Below, in pieces: positions 1-7,637 of a stretch of 64,000 bases of DNA. The notes under the pieces are model-generated. The model was given only the letters and a program-made list of their open reading frames with translations. It had not been told where the DNA came from and made no database searches. Every line of letters begins with the position of its first letter. Position 1 is the first letter of the stretch. The translations under genes and the position numbers were made by a program. The stretch lies in the NCBI GenBank assembly GCA_964428355.1, contig CAYRYU010000007.1, positions 62,001 through 126,000 on the forward strand, read 5' to 3'. The stretch is from CAYRYU01 sp964428355 (GTDB taxonomy: Bacteria > Muiribacteriota > Ozemobacteria > Ozemobacterales > Ozemobacteraceae).

Positions 1-211
1 AAAAAAAATCCCCGCCGGTCTTCCCCTGGGCGTTCTTTTGCCCGGGTTGGACCGTTCCCCGCTTCCCGGTGATGCCAAGGAAGTGGAGGGTGATCAGGGT
101 GGCAAGAACGAAAATTCCGACTCCAGCGCTCAAAAGGTACGGGTTTTTCCAGAGGGAAGCTTCAGCATCCGGTTCCGATGCCCGCTTGCGAGGATAGAGA
201 GGCCTGACCAT
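1..211 (-). CDS. Membrane protein, 5' part only (runs off left edge)
   Basis: Leftward reading frame starting at the ATG at 211 and open to the window edge, giving about 70 N-terminal residues. An AAAGGA ribosome-binding site lies about 12 bases upstream. A basic, charged N-terminus (MVRPLYPRKRASEPD) is followed by one hydrophobic segment (roughly residues 24-46, LLSAGVGIFVLATLITLHFL), then a Gly/Gln/Lys-rich linker. This predicts a single-pass inner-membrane protein with its N-terminus in the cytoplasm. The rest lies outside the window, so no family can be assigned. A good sigma70-type promoter at 278-306 supports the start. The forward frame across the same bases has no ribosome-binding site or recognisable content and is taken as a shadow. 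Confidence 0.6.
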   Translation of the reverse strand, partial: MVRPLYPRKRASEPDAEASLWKNPYLLSAGVGIFVLATLITLHFLGITGKRGTVQPGQKNAQGKTGGDFF

Positions 212-277
212 TACTTTATCAAAGTCCTTTCGAAAAAGGAAAGGTCCGGGTTCCGGGCCATGGTTAACAACCGCATG

Positions 278-306
278 AGTATAACAGAGAGAACCCAAGG
301 TGTCTA
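278..306 (-). promoter_or_regulatory. Sigma70-type promoter for the leftward edge gene
   Basis: On the minus strand, TAGACA (306-301) is separated by exactly 17 bases from TATACT (283-278). Each matches five of six consensus positions. Transcription would start near 271, giving a leader of about 60 bases before the ATG at 211. Confidence 0.6.
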
Positions 307-339
307 GCAAGACAACCACAAAACAACACCACAAAACCC

Positions 340-368
340 TTGCACCGCCAGTTGCCCTATGTTATAGT
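340..368 (+). promoter_or_regulatory. Possible promoter for the methyltransferase gene
   Basis: TTGCAC (340-345), a 17-base spacer and TATAGT (363-368) lie about 50 bases upstream of the GTG start at 417. The -10 is good and the -35 is weak. It lies back to back with the leftward promoter at 278-306. Confidence 0.4.
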
Positions 369-416
369 TGGCCCAATCATGCAGACGAACCTGAGGTGCA
401 GTTCTGGTGATTTCCA

Positions 417-1040
417 GTGATTGATGCCAACCTGATCCAGCAGACCTATGACCGTTGTGCTTCTTTTTACGACCTTTTTTTCAAACCCTGGCTTGAAGCG
501 GGAAGGCCTCTTGCAATCGATCAGCTTCACCTCGAGGGGGGCGAAACCATTCTCGAAATCGGTGTTGGGACCGGTCTGGGTTTCGAATTCTACCCTCCCG
601 ACGTCAATGTGGTCGGGTTCGATTACAGCCATGGGATGCTCAAGGAATCCAAGGAGAAAGCGCGCAACGAGGCCTCCTGCCCCATACAGTTGGTTCAGAT
701 GGACCTCCAGTCCCTCGCCTTTCCCCCGAGATCCTTCAGCCATATCCTTGCCTCCTACGTGATGACGGTCGTCCCCGATACCGAAAAGGCATTAAGGGAA
801 ATCCTGAGAGTTGCAAAACCGGGAGCCCGGGTCGTTTTCATCAATCATCTTCGAAGCCGGAACAGGTTCCTGGCCTGGTTCGAGGATACGTTCCACCCCG
901 TCTTCTCGAAAGTCGGCCTTTTCACGCTGGATCGCGACCTTCTCAGGATCATGGAAACCTGCGGGATCACCGACTACGAAATCCACCCGACCTCCTTTCT
1001 GGGTCTCCATTACGTTATCTCTTTTTCCGTTCCCGGGTGA
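417..1040 (+). CDS. Class I SAM-dependent methyltransferase
   Basis: 207-residue soluble protein with the class I methyltransferase layout. Motif I, ILEIGVGTGLG, lies near residues 45-55. The acidic strand-2 end (VVGFDYSHGML) binds the SAM ribose, and VQMDLQSLAF and the post-motif LREILRVAKPGARVVFINH follow. The pattern is that of the UbiE/PmtA group, whose members methylate quinones or phosphatidylethanolamine; the substrate cannot be decided from sequence. The start is GTG and the ribosome-binding site is weak. It precedes a large protein of unknown function without obvious coupling, so it is probably transcribed alone from the promoter near 340-368. The family assignment is sound and the substrate is open. 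Confidence 0.85.
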   Translation: MIDANLIQQTYDRCASFYDLFFKPWLEAGRPLAIDQLHLEGGETILEIGVGTGLGFEFYPPDVNVVGFDYSHGMLKESKEKARNEASCPIQLVQMDLQSLAFPPRSFSHILASYVMTVVPDTEKALREILRVAKPGARVVFINHLRSRNRFLAWFEDTFHPVFSKVGLFTLDRDLLRIMETCGITDYEIHPTSFLGLHYVISFSVPG

Positions 1041-1210
1041 GGACCGGCTTTTTCCAGCTCTCTGCCGGTTTCACCAAGTTGAAGGGGTTCCTTTCTACAC
1101 CCCCCGAGTGAAATCCCCTTGATGGCCCGTTTTTGAATCGAGGAAAAGAACCCGCTGAGCGGGATAATTTAGGCTGTTTTTCCACCAGCCGTGAGGAATC
1201 GGAGTTTACC

Positions 1211-3562
1211 GTGATCAAAAAACAACTTTCGAGCAGCGCTCCCCGACGTTCCGAAGAGGATATCGACCGGGAATTCCTGATGCTCAAGGAAGCCCTTCTG
1301 CGAAAGACGGACTTCCTCCAGGAGCTGCTTCAACAACGCTTCAGCAGCCCGAAACCCTGGAAATTCCAGACTGCGGACCTGGTACTCGTAGAGAAGGGGG
1401 TTACGATCGACCTGGTTTTCTCCCTTCCAGACCCCGAGGACAAAAGGTTCATCCTCGTCGACCTTTCCGTTCCCTACCTCCAGAAAGGCCAGAAATTCAC
1501 CCTCGACACAAAGGCACGCCAGTTTCAGAAAGAGCAGGGGATCGCCCTTTCACGGATAAAGAAGGCGATCTTCCTCATCAGGAGAGAAAGCGAGACGATT
1601 GGAAAACCTCCCGCAAGGCTCCACTGCCCCATTATCGAAATCGAGCTCAACCAGATCATGGGAACCACCACACCGGTCCAGCCTGAAGCCGAAGCCGCGC
1701 CCCCTCCCGCCCCGGCCGAACCGCAGGTTTTCAGCGAAGATCTTCTTGGAGCCCTCCGCCAATCGATCGTCCAGGAATGCCTCACCACCATGCACAAAAG
1801 GAAGAACAAGTACATCCGGAAGGGCCTCTGGAGATGGATCGAGCGGGAAATCATGGACCCGAACGTTCATTTCTTTCTCGTGATCCTGTCGAGCATCTAC
1901 CAGGGAAAAACCAGCGAGGTTCTGAGTCGCCGGTTCAAGAACATCGACGATTACGCAAATTCGGTAGACCCTCTCCTCGAAGCCCTTTTCTCGGAAGAAA
2001 CCGGCCTTGCCCCCGAGATCGTGAAAAGCATGGATCGTCACAAGAAAGCGCTCCGGAAGTTCTTCGAGTGTTTCCTGCAGACTCCACCTTTCGAGTATCT
2101 CCGGTCCCTTTTCCTCAAGGAGTTCAGAACCACCAGGGACGGTGCGAAAGCCCGGATGGCGGTGTTCGACACCCTCAAGGAACTTCTCACCAGGTGCGGC
2201 TTCCAGGGGGAAAAGGAAACCCAGTATCCCCTCGAGATTCTCGATGAACTCGCCATCTTCCAAGGCCTGATAATGGGGGATTATTCGCAGTTGAGGGTCG
2301 AGAACGCCACGAAGAAGCTCAAGCACCTCGTTCCGGGAAAAGAATGGGAGCCCGCCGAGATCTATCGGCTTCGAGACGAGCTGGCACGGGTCCTCAACCT
2401 TCCGGGAAACGAATTCAACCTGAACGCTTTTCTTCCACAAGCATTCTGTTCCCCTTCGGTGCCCGGAAAGATCTCCGGCAGGGGCCGGAGTGCCCCCAGG
2501 GAGGCTTTCCAGCAGGGAGAAAACCGGGTTTCCCATGCCAGGCAACCGAGCCTGCCGATCCCTTCGCTCGAACCCAACCAGCCACTTTCGACAAAGCCCC
2601 CCTCGATCCACGCCCCGGAACTCCCCACCACGAATAACACGGAGCCCACCCAAGCTCTGCCCCACCACCCCTTCCATGAAGACCAGCCAGGAACGCCCAT
2701 TTCGGGTAACGGTGAATCCTTCTCCCCTCCCCTGCGGCCTCCGCAGGCGAGTGTTTCGGGGACCCCTCCCCTGCGGCCTCCGCAGGCGAGTGTTTCGGGA
2801 ACCCGACCGTCAGGAAGCGGGAATTGGGCGGCTGAAACCCCGGACGGCCCTCCGCAATCGACCTCTCCCAGGAAATTCCCCCCCGCGGAAACCCGCCCTC
2901 CCGATGCGGGCTTGCTCTCCCAGCCTCCCCGAAAGGTTTCTCCATCCGTGGCTCTTTCCGGGGATTCCCGGAATCCCACCGAGAACCCGGTGAGGACATC
3001 GGCACCTCCACCCCTCCCTGCGCACCCTCCCGCCTCATCCCACGTTCCGGCGAGAGAGGAAGCGTCAATGCCGCCCTCCACCCCGACCCCGTCACAACAC
3101 CCAACCCCTCCGGGCGGAACCCACGGCGGGGCCCATTCCTTTCAGCCCAGGAATCCCCCACCCCAATCCCCTGCAAGACCCCCGCAGAATTTCCGACCCC
3201 CAACCCCGGAACTCGACGAATCACGTCACCGGTTCTTCGAAAATTTCGGCGGACATATCGAGGAAGAGGAGGAAGCCATCCGGTTCGCTTTGGATATGGC
3301 ACGCAATAGGCCCGAGGCCGCCGTCATCAAGACAAAACCAGCCGATGAGGAAAGCGCCCTCGACCTGGACAGGGACCTCCCTCCCTCCAAAACTCCCCAG
3401 GGGCCTTCCAGAACACAGATGCCAAGGAATCCCCGGAACTTCGATGTCCCGCCGTCGCGATCCGGCCAGGGTCCGAAAAACCGGAACCCTCGGCGAAGGT
3501 CCGGAAAACCCAAATTCCGAAGCAGGCCGCCATCCCATAACAATCCCGGATTCCCGCAATGA
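1211..3562 (+). CDS. Large protein of unknown function with proline-rich linker
   Basis: 783 residues from the GTG at 1211, which has a GGAG box six bases upstream; the frame stays open back to 1133 but without a ribosome-binding site. Residues 1-160 form a compact alpha/beta-looking region. Residues 180-420 are predicted mostly helical and charged. About 430-680 is a low-complexity Pro/Ser/Arg linker that contains a 13-residue tandem repeat (PPLRPPQASVSGT, twice). The C-terminus has an acidic helix (EEEEEAIRFALDMA) and a strongly basic Arg/Pro/Asn tail that could bind nucleic acid. No signal peptide or membrane segment is seen. The stop overlaps the start of a small membrane protein gene (3559), so the two are probably made together. 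I do not recognise the family. Confidence 0.7.
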   Translation: MIKKQLSSSAPRRSEEDIDREFLMLKEALLRKTDFLQELLQQRFSSPKPWKFQTADLVLVEKGVTIDLVFSLPDPEDKRFILVDLSVPYLQKGQKFTLDTKARQFQKEQGIALSRIKKAIFLIRRESETIGKPPARLHCPIIEIELNQIMGTTTPVQPEAEAAPPPAPAEPQVFSEDLLGALRQSIVQECLTTMHKRKNKYIRKGLWRWIEREIMDPNVHFFLVILSSIYQGKTSEVLSRRFKNIDDYANSVDPLLEALFSEETGLAPEIVKSMDRHKKALRKFFECFLQTPPFEYLRSLFLKEFRTTRDGAKARMAVFDTLKELLTRCGFQGEKETQYPLEILDELAIFQGLIMGDYSQLRVENATKKLKHLVPGKEWEPAEIYRLRDELARVLNLPGNEFNLNAFLPQAFCSPSVPGKISGRGRSAPREAFQQGENRVSHARQPSLPIPSLEPNQPLSTKPPSIHAPELPTTNNTEPTQALPHHPFHEDQPGTPISGNGESFSPPLRPPQASVSGTPPLRPPQASVSGTRPSGSGNWAAETPDGPPQSTSPRKFPPAETRPPDAGLLSQPPRKVSPSVALSGDSRNPTENPVRTSAPPPLPAHPPASSHVPAREEASMPPSTPTPSQHPTPPGGTHGGAHSFQPRNPPPQSPARPPQNFRPPTPELDESRHRFFENFGGHIEEEEEAIRFALDMARNRPEAAVIKTKPADEESALDLDRDLPPSKTPQGPSRTQMPRNPRNFDVPPSRSGQGPKNRNPRRRSGKPKFRSRPPSHNNPGFPQ
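2724..2801 (+). repeat. Two tandem 39-bp in-frame units with a palindromic core
   Basis: Two adjacent 39-base units (2724-2762, 2763-2801) differ at one base. Each contains the perfect palindrome CTGCGGCCTCCGCAG and encodes the same 13 residues in the linker of the host gene. The palindromic core and multiple-of-three length suggest a small coding-compatible repeat and not simple slippage. Confidence 0.8.
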
Positions 3563-3726
3563 AATGGTCCCCGACGGTAAAGAGGGCGGTCTTCATGGCC
3601 GCCACTCTTTTCCCTGCAATCCTGACCGCCCAGTATCTCGGTCATGATTCCGTTGCAGTTTCGGCGACGATGGCAGGCATCATTGGGGGAGTCTCGGTCA
3701 TCCTTTTCCCCGATCCCAACCGGTGA
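3559..3726 (+). CDS. Small membrane protein, 55 residues
   Basis: The ATG at 3559 overlaps the TGA of the preceding gene (ATGA), indicating translational coupling. The product has a basic N-terminus (MKWSPTVKR) and then two hydrophobic stretches: about residues 10-26 (AVFMAATLFPAILTAQY), and about 34-51 (VSATMAGIIGGVSVILF). It ends in PDPNR. It is probably a two-pass or hairpin inner-membrane mini-protein. It could anchor the large soluble protein upstream or act with ruvC downstream; neither role is shown. No family is recognised. The coupling and hydrophobic pattern argue for a real gene. Confidence 0.55.
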   Translation: MKWSPTVKRAVFMAATLFPAILTAQYLGHDSVAVSATMAGIIGGVSVILFPDPNR

Positions 3727-3766
3727 TTTTTCCCGAGCCAATACCCCTGCCCGGGAAGGGGCTTGA

Positions 3767-4279
3767 ATGAAGATCCTGGGCCTTGACCTCGCCGACAGGG
3801 TTGGAATCTGCGTCCTTTCGGCGGGAGAGCGGGGAACCCCGCGGGAAGTGGAGATCATCTGGAGCGACAGCCTGGTCCTGGGGAGACGTGATCCGGAAAA
3901 GCGCCTTCTGGCACTTCGCGACCTGATTGCAGGAACCATCACCCGTTTCAAACCTTCCGAAATGGCGATCGAGGATCTTTTCCTCCCCGAAAAGACGAGC
4001 CGGAAGACCCCTATCTCCCTTGGAGAACTTCGGGGTGTCGCACGTTTGTGTGCCGCGGACGCCAATCTCGAAGTCCATTTCTATCCCCCTGCCAGGGTTA
4101 AGCTCGCGGTGACTGGATCCGGAAGGGCATCCAAGGAAGATGTGATCAGGTTCATCGAAGCCGAGTTCCAGATTTCCCTCAAGGATGACAACGAGGCCGA
4201 TGCGGTCAGCATCGCCTATACCCATTGGCTTGTGAAAAGGTTTTCCCAGGCAGTTACCCAGGGAAGCCCCTCAAAGTGA
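3767..4279 (+). CDS. ruvC: RuvC-type Holliday junction resolvase
   Basis: 170 residues, the usual RuvC size. RuvC is the dimeric, Mg-dependent endonuclease that resolves four-way DNA junctions after RuvAB branch migration. The N-terminal strand MKILGLDLADRVGICVL carries the first catalytic Asp (residue 7) of the RNase H-like fold. MAIEDLF near residue 67 supplies the central Glu. The C-terminal helix DDNEADAVSIAYTHW carries the last acidic residues and the Ala-Asp-Ala/Ser-Ile-Ala pattern typical of RuvC. AAGGGG lies six bases before the ATG. No ruvA or ruvB is adjacent. The N-terminal motif is less canonical than in E. coli (GLDLAD for GIDPG), so a RuvC-like paralogue remains possible. Confidence 0.75.
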   Translation: MKILGLDLADRVGICVLSAGERGTPREVEIIWSDSLVLGRRDPEKRLLALRDLIAGTITRFKPSEMAIEDLFLPEKTSRKTPISLGELRGVARLCAADANLEVHFYPPARVKLAVTGSGRASKEDVIRFIEAEFQISLKDDNEADAVSIAYTHWLVKRFSQAVTQGSPSK

Positions 4280-4308
4280 GCTTTTTCACTATTTTTTCCT
4301 GATTTTTC

Positions 4309-4337
4309 TTGAAATCGGGTACAGGGTGTGGTATTTT
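4309..4337 (+). promoter_or_regulatory. Promoter of the cold-shock gene with a long leader
   Basis: TTGAAA (4309-4314), 17 bases, then TATTTT (4332-4337). Transcription would start about 100 bases before the cold-shock ATG at 4443. A long leader is typical of csp mRNAs, where it mediates temperature-dependent folding. Confidence 0.45.
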
Positions 4338-4442
4338 TGCCCTCGCGAGGTTACTTCGATTTCGTCACCTTCCGTTTTTTTCAGGAACCGGCGGAACGTG
4401 GGAAACGGTCGCGTATTTCATCAGTTTTTCAAGGAGTACAAG

Positions 4443-4643
4443 ATGCAGAGTCGTGTTAAGTGGTTCAACAATGCAAAGGGTTTCGGTTTCATCGAGAATC
4501 AGGACGGGGAAAAGGATATCTTCGTCCATTACAAACAGATCACCGGTGACGGTTACCGGGCTCTCGAAGAAGGCCAGACGGTTGAATTCGAGATCGAGCA
4601 GGGCCCCAAAGGTCCCCAGGCCGTCAACGTGAGAAAAGTCTGA
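4443..4643 (+). CDS. Cold-shock domain protein (CspA family)
   Basis: 66 residues, the standard one-domain Csp length, with AAGGAG nine bases before the ATG. Both RNA-binding motifs are present: RNP1 as KGFGFIE (residues 13-19) and RNP2 as DIFVHY (25-30). VKWFNNAKGFGFI and FEIEQGPKGPQAVNV are family hallmarks. It is a cytoplasmic OB-fold protein that binds single-stranded RNA and DNA and melts RNA structure. The frame stays open upstream to 4326, but only the ATG at 4443 gives the family N-terminus. A strong terminator follows directly, so the gene is monocistronic. Confidence 0.97.
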   Translation: MQSRVKWFNNAKGFGFIENQDGEKDIFVHYKQITGDGYRALEEGQTVEFEIEQGPKGPQAVNVRKV

Positions 4644-4657
4644 CCGGATTTTCCGCG

Positions 4658-4692
4658 AAGGGGCGACCGGAACCGGTCGCCCCTTTTCTTTT
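4658..4692 (+). terminator. Rho-independent terminator after the cold-shock gene
   Basis: A perfect stem, AAGGGGCGACCGG / CCGGTCGCCCCTT, with a two-base loop, followed by TTCTTTT. It begins 14 bases after the csp stop and separates csp from lysS. Confidence 0.93.
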
Positions 4693-4753
4693 CCCCGGAA
4701 TCGGTCTAGAATGCCGACCGGCGAAAACGATACTACCGCCGAGGAAATTGAAC

Positions 4754-6334
4754 ATGGACGATCTGCTTTCCCTGAACCTGGTCCAGCAACAACGTCTGGA
4801 CGTCATCAACCAGATGCGAAACGAAGGGCTCGAGCCCTATGGCCGCAAGTATGACAGAACCCACCACACTTCGGATGCCCGGGAGAAGTTCGAGGATGAG
4901 GAGCGGAAAACCGAATCCAAGGAGCACTTCGAGTGGGGGCCTGCCCGGATAGCGGGAAGGCTCGTCTCCAAGCGTGAACAGGGGAAGACCGTTTTCGGGC
5001 ACATCGAGGACCTCAAGGGAAAGCTCCAGATCTACTTCCGCAAGGACATCCTTGGCGACCAGGGATTCGCTCTCCTGAAGCGCGTTTACGCCGGGGACGT
5101 CCTGGGAATCGAAGGGATGATTTTCAGGACGCGGACCGGCGAAATCACCCTTCGGGCGACCGCCTTCACCGTTCTCTCGAAGTCAGTAAACCCGATGCCC
5201 GAGAAGTGGCACGGCTTGACCGACGTGGAAATCAGATACCGGCAACGTTATGTCGACCTGCTTTCGAACCCCGATGTCCGCGAGACCTTCATCAAGAGAA
5301 GCCGGATCGTCCACATGATCAGGGAATTCATGACCGGGAAGGGTTTCCTGGAGGTGGAAACCCCGATGATGCACCCGATCGCGGGCGGGGCCGCTGCAAG
5401 GCCCTTCGTGACTCACCACAACGCCCTCGACATGGATCTCTTCCTCCGGATCGCCCCCGAACTCTACCTGAAGCGATTGATCGTTGGAGGATTCGAGAAG
5501 GTCTTCGAAATCAACAGGAATTTCCGGAACGAAGGGATCTCGATCAAGCACAACCCCGAGTTCACTATGATGGAGGCTTATCAGGCTTTCGGAGACATGT
5601 TCACCATGATGGACCTTACCGAGGAGTTGATCACCCAGGTAACCTCTAAGTTTTTCCCCGAAATGAAGGTTCCCTACGACAAAACCGTACTCGATTTCAG
5701 TCGCCCCTGGAAGCGGGTCAAAATGGAGGATGCGGTCCGTGAATTCACGAACTGCCCTGAACTCTCGTTCAACTGCCCCCGGGAGTTGGCTTCCGCCAAA
5801 GCCCGGGAGCTGCATGTTCCGATCGAGCCTGGAGATTCCCCCGCAAAGATCATCGTGAAGATCTTCGAAGAGAAAGTGGAGGGAACTCTGATGAATCCAA
5901 CGTTCATCACCCAGTATCCGAAGGAAACCTCTCCTCTGGCCAAAGCGAATGCGGAGGATCCGACCCGGGTCGACCGGTTCGAACTGTTCATCTACGGCCG
6001 GGAGATGGCAAACGCTTTCTCCGAGCTCAACGATCCGGAGGAGCAGCGGCAGCGTTTCGAGGACCAGCTCAGGCAGAGGGCCACGGGTGACGAAGAAGCC
6101 CACCAGATGGACGCCGACTACGTCAATGCCCTGCGATTTGGCATGCCCCCCGCGGGCGGGTTGGGAATCGGGGTGGACCGGCTGGTGATGATCCTGACCG
6201 ACAGCCCCTCCATCCGGGACGTGATCCTGTTCCCAACCCTTCGGCGCCGGGATCAGGCCGCCGGGCAGATTGGCGACGAAGGTGAAGGCAAGGGCCCATC
6301 AACGGAGGCCGGGGAGATCGCACCCCCCAAATAG
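4754..6334 (+). CDS. lysS: Lysyl-tRNA synthetase, class II
   Basis: 526 residues from the ATG at 4754, which has GAGGAA seven bases upstream (an in-frame TTG six bases earlier is less likely). It charges tRNA-Lys with lysine using ATP in the cytoplasm. An N-terminal OB-fold anticodon-binding domain spans about residues 55-150 (FGHIEDLKGKLQIYF). The class II catalytic core follows: motif 2 as FEINRNFRNEGIS, the HNPEFTMMEAYQAF block, and motif 3 as GGLGIGVDRLVMILTDS, ending in RDVILFPTLRR. All three class II signatures are intact. The last ~25 residues (Gly/Glu-rich) extend beyond the usual end and look disordered. It lies alone between two terminator-like hairpins. Confidence 0.97.
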   Translation: MDDLLSLNLVQQQRLDVINQMRNEGLEPYGRKYDRTHHTSDAREKFEDEERKTESKEHFEWGPARIAGRLVSKREQGKTVFGHIEDLKGKLQIYFRKDILGDQGFALLKRVYAGDVLGIEGMIFRTRTGEITLRATAFTVLSKSVNPMPEKWHGLTDVEIRYRQRYVDLLSNPDVRETFIKRSRIVHMIREFMTGKGFLEVETPMMHPIAGGAAARPFVTHHNALDMDLFLRIAPELYLKRLIVGGFEKVFEINRNFRNEGISIKHNPEFTMMEAYQAFGDMFTMMDLTEELITQVTSKFFPEMKVPYDKTVLDFSRPWKRVKMEDAVREFTNCPELSFNCPRELASAKARELHVPIEPGDSPAKIIVKIFEEKVEGTLMNPTFITQYPKETSPLAKANAEDPTRVDRFELFIYGREMANAFSELNDPEEQRQRFEDQLRQRATGDEEAHQMDADYVNALRFGMPPAGGLGIGVDRLVMILTDSPSIRDVILFPTLRRRDQAAGQIGDEGEGKGPSTEAGEIAPPK

Positions 6335-6346
6335 AGGAACCCACCC

Positions 6347-6384
6347 GCTTCCCCCAGTTTCCGTTTTTCCGGGAACCGGGGGAA
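6347..6384. terminator. Bidirectional hairpin between convergent genes
   Basis: CTTCCCCC and GGGGGAAG arms, with further pairing inside (GTT/AAC, CCG/CGG), enclose a T-rich loop between lysS and the leftward gene ending at 6388. There is no long T tract, so efficiency is uncertain, but position and symmetry fit a shared terminator. Confidence 0.55.
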
Positions 6385-6387
6385 GTA

Positions 6388-7266
6388 TCATTTCCGGTGG
6401 ATGGGAAAAGTCCGCCGCATCTGTTCCTTGTAAGAGTAGAGAACGACCTTGTCCTCCGTGATGTCCACGATCTTGAACACTCCCTTGTATTGAAAACCCG
6501 TTTCCAGGATTTCCGTCAGGTCCTCGAAAGCCACGTTCGCAAACCTGAACGAATCGTTGCCAAGTATTGCGAGGACATACATATATTGGAGTTCCCCATC
6601 CTTGCCAGGCCAATCGGATTCCCCTCCTCCGGGAATGACTTCGCGGTCGGGCCCAAATACCGCGGATTCTGAACCCGGCAAGGCGGTAACGATCACCCTT
6701 CTACCGGAGAATGCGACCGAATTGCCATTCGAACCGGCCAGCAAATGGAGAGCCGCATGGGGAGGAATGTCCTGAAGGCGAACCGTGATCCAGCCCAGCC
6801 TACCGGGAGGCAGGCTGATTTCCAACCCCGCCTGCCCTGCCACGAGCTCGAGGATGTCCCCGAGTTCGATTTCCCGAAAATCGATGGAAACCCTCTTTTC
6901 CCCGCCCGACAAATCGAGACCTTCGAGCAGCCTTTTCACGGCTGGAGCATTCTCCGTGGTGGTCAGGACTCCGATGCCCTTTTGGACAACCGCCCGCAGG
7001 TTTCCATATCGCGCGATCCTGGACAGGACCTCCTCGAAAGTTCTGCCCTCCACGTCACCGTCGATCAACCGGCCGGTACCCCGGGCCGCAACAAAACTTG
7101 TCAAAAAGACCTTTGAAGCCATTTTTCCAAGGTCACGGATGTCGGTCCTGACGAACAACCCTTTGACCAGATCTGGGTCTTGAGCCACAGCGGAAAGGGA
7201 CAAGGAAAGGACGAAAGATGCCAGTGCCAGCGGGAAAAATGGGTTTCCGGATCCGATGCGAAACAT
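6388..7266 (-). CDS. Exported protein with orphan secretin N-terminal-type domains
   Basis: 292 residues from the ATG at 7266, chosen because GGAGG lies five bases upstream; an ATG four codons earlier lacks a site. A signal peptide (MFRIGSGNPFFPLALASFVL, then LSLSAVAQ) is cleaved near residue 29. Two repeats of the STN/secretin-N type follow: residues ~40-105 (weak), and ~125-200 with the hallmark pattern VSIDFREIELGDILELVAGQ, then GLEISLPP and ITVRLQDIPPHAALHLL. In PilQ and GspD such modules precede an outer-membrane beta-barrel. Here no barrel follows; the protein ends with a ~75-residue basic region. It is probably a periplasmic adaptor or pilotin-like partner of a secretion or pilus system encoded elsewhere. 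No pil or gsp neighbours are seen here. Confidence 0.7.
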   Translation of the reverse strand: MFRIGSGNPFFPLALASFVLSLSLSAVAQDPDLVKGLFVRTDIRDLGKMASKVFLTSFVAARGTGRLIDGDVEGRTFEEVLSRIARYGNLRAVVQKGIGVLTTTENAPAVKRLLEGLDLSGGEKRVSIDFREIELGDILELVAGQAGLEISLPPGRLGWITVRLQDIPPHAALHLLAGSNGNSVAFSGRRVIVTALPGSESAVFGPDREVIPGGGESDWPGKDGELQYMYVLAILGNDSFRFANVAFEDLTEILETGFQYKGVFKIVDITEDKVVLYSYKEQMRRTFPIHRK

Positions 7267-7637
7267 TCCGACCTCCATGAGCCGAAGAAACCGAACAGAA
7301 GAAGAAGATCCAGGGCGGTCTTCCCTTCAATTCTCCGGAAGGTGAAGGCCCCATTTTAATCGCCTTCTTCAACGGAAGCAACCGCGGGAAAAAATCCGCG
7401 GAATTGTTCCCCTTTGACGTTTCGTGGAATCCGTCTATATTGCTTTTGGAAAGCGATACGGCCAGGGACTTTTTGGGGATGTTGTATCACCCCTCCGATC
7501 AGGAATCTCGCAAACCCCTGAAGCCTCGCTGGTTTCCATCGATTCAACGGGCCCCTCTCGAGGGGAAATCCTGCATTCTCTAGGCACTGCCCGTCGAACC
7601 TCGAAAATCCGGATTACCCGGAGAAGGAAGGGAAAAT
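7267..7637 (+). other. Intergenic region with promoter and hairpins
   Basis: About 370 bases between divergent genes, with no convincing reading frame. It holds CCGCGG arms around an A-rich loop (7382-7401), the promoter at 7414-7441, and a CCCCTC/GAGGGG hairpin about 70 bases before the next gene. Nothing else is recognised. Confidence 0.5.
7414..7441 (+). promoter_or_regulatory. Sigma70-type promoter for the Cys-rich protein
   Basis: TTGACG (7414-7419), a 16-base spacer and TATATT (7436-7441); each hexamer matches five of six consensus positions. The leader to the ATG at 7638 would be about 190 bases and contains the 3'-side hairpin noted above. Confidence 0.6.

Noticed and set aside
38..307. 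89-codon forward frame at the left edge
   Set aside because: The opposite strand has a promoter, ribosome-binding site and a signal-anchor protein over the same bases.
1211..1700. N-terminal domain of the proline-rich protein as a PD-(D/E)xK nuclease
   Set aside because: The strand pattern is suggestive (VTIDLVF, FILVDLSVP), but no (D/E)xK triad with correct spacing is present.
2415..3302. Long minus-strand frames opposite the proline-rich linker
   Set aside because: GC-rich low-complexity DNA leaves several frames open; the plus strand has a ribosome-binding site and a coherent C-terminus.
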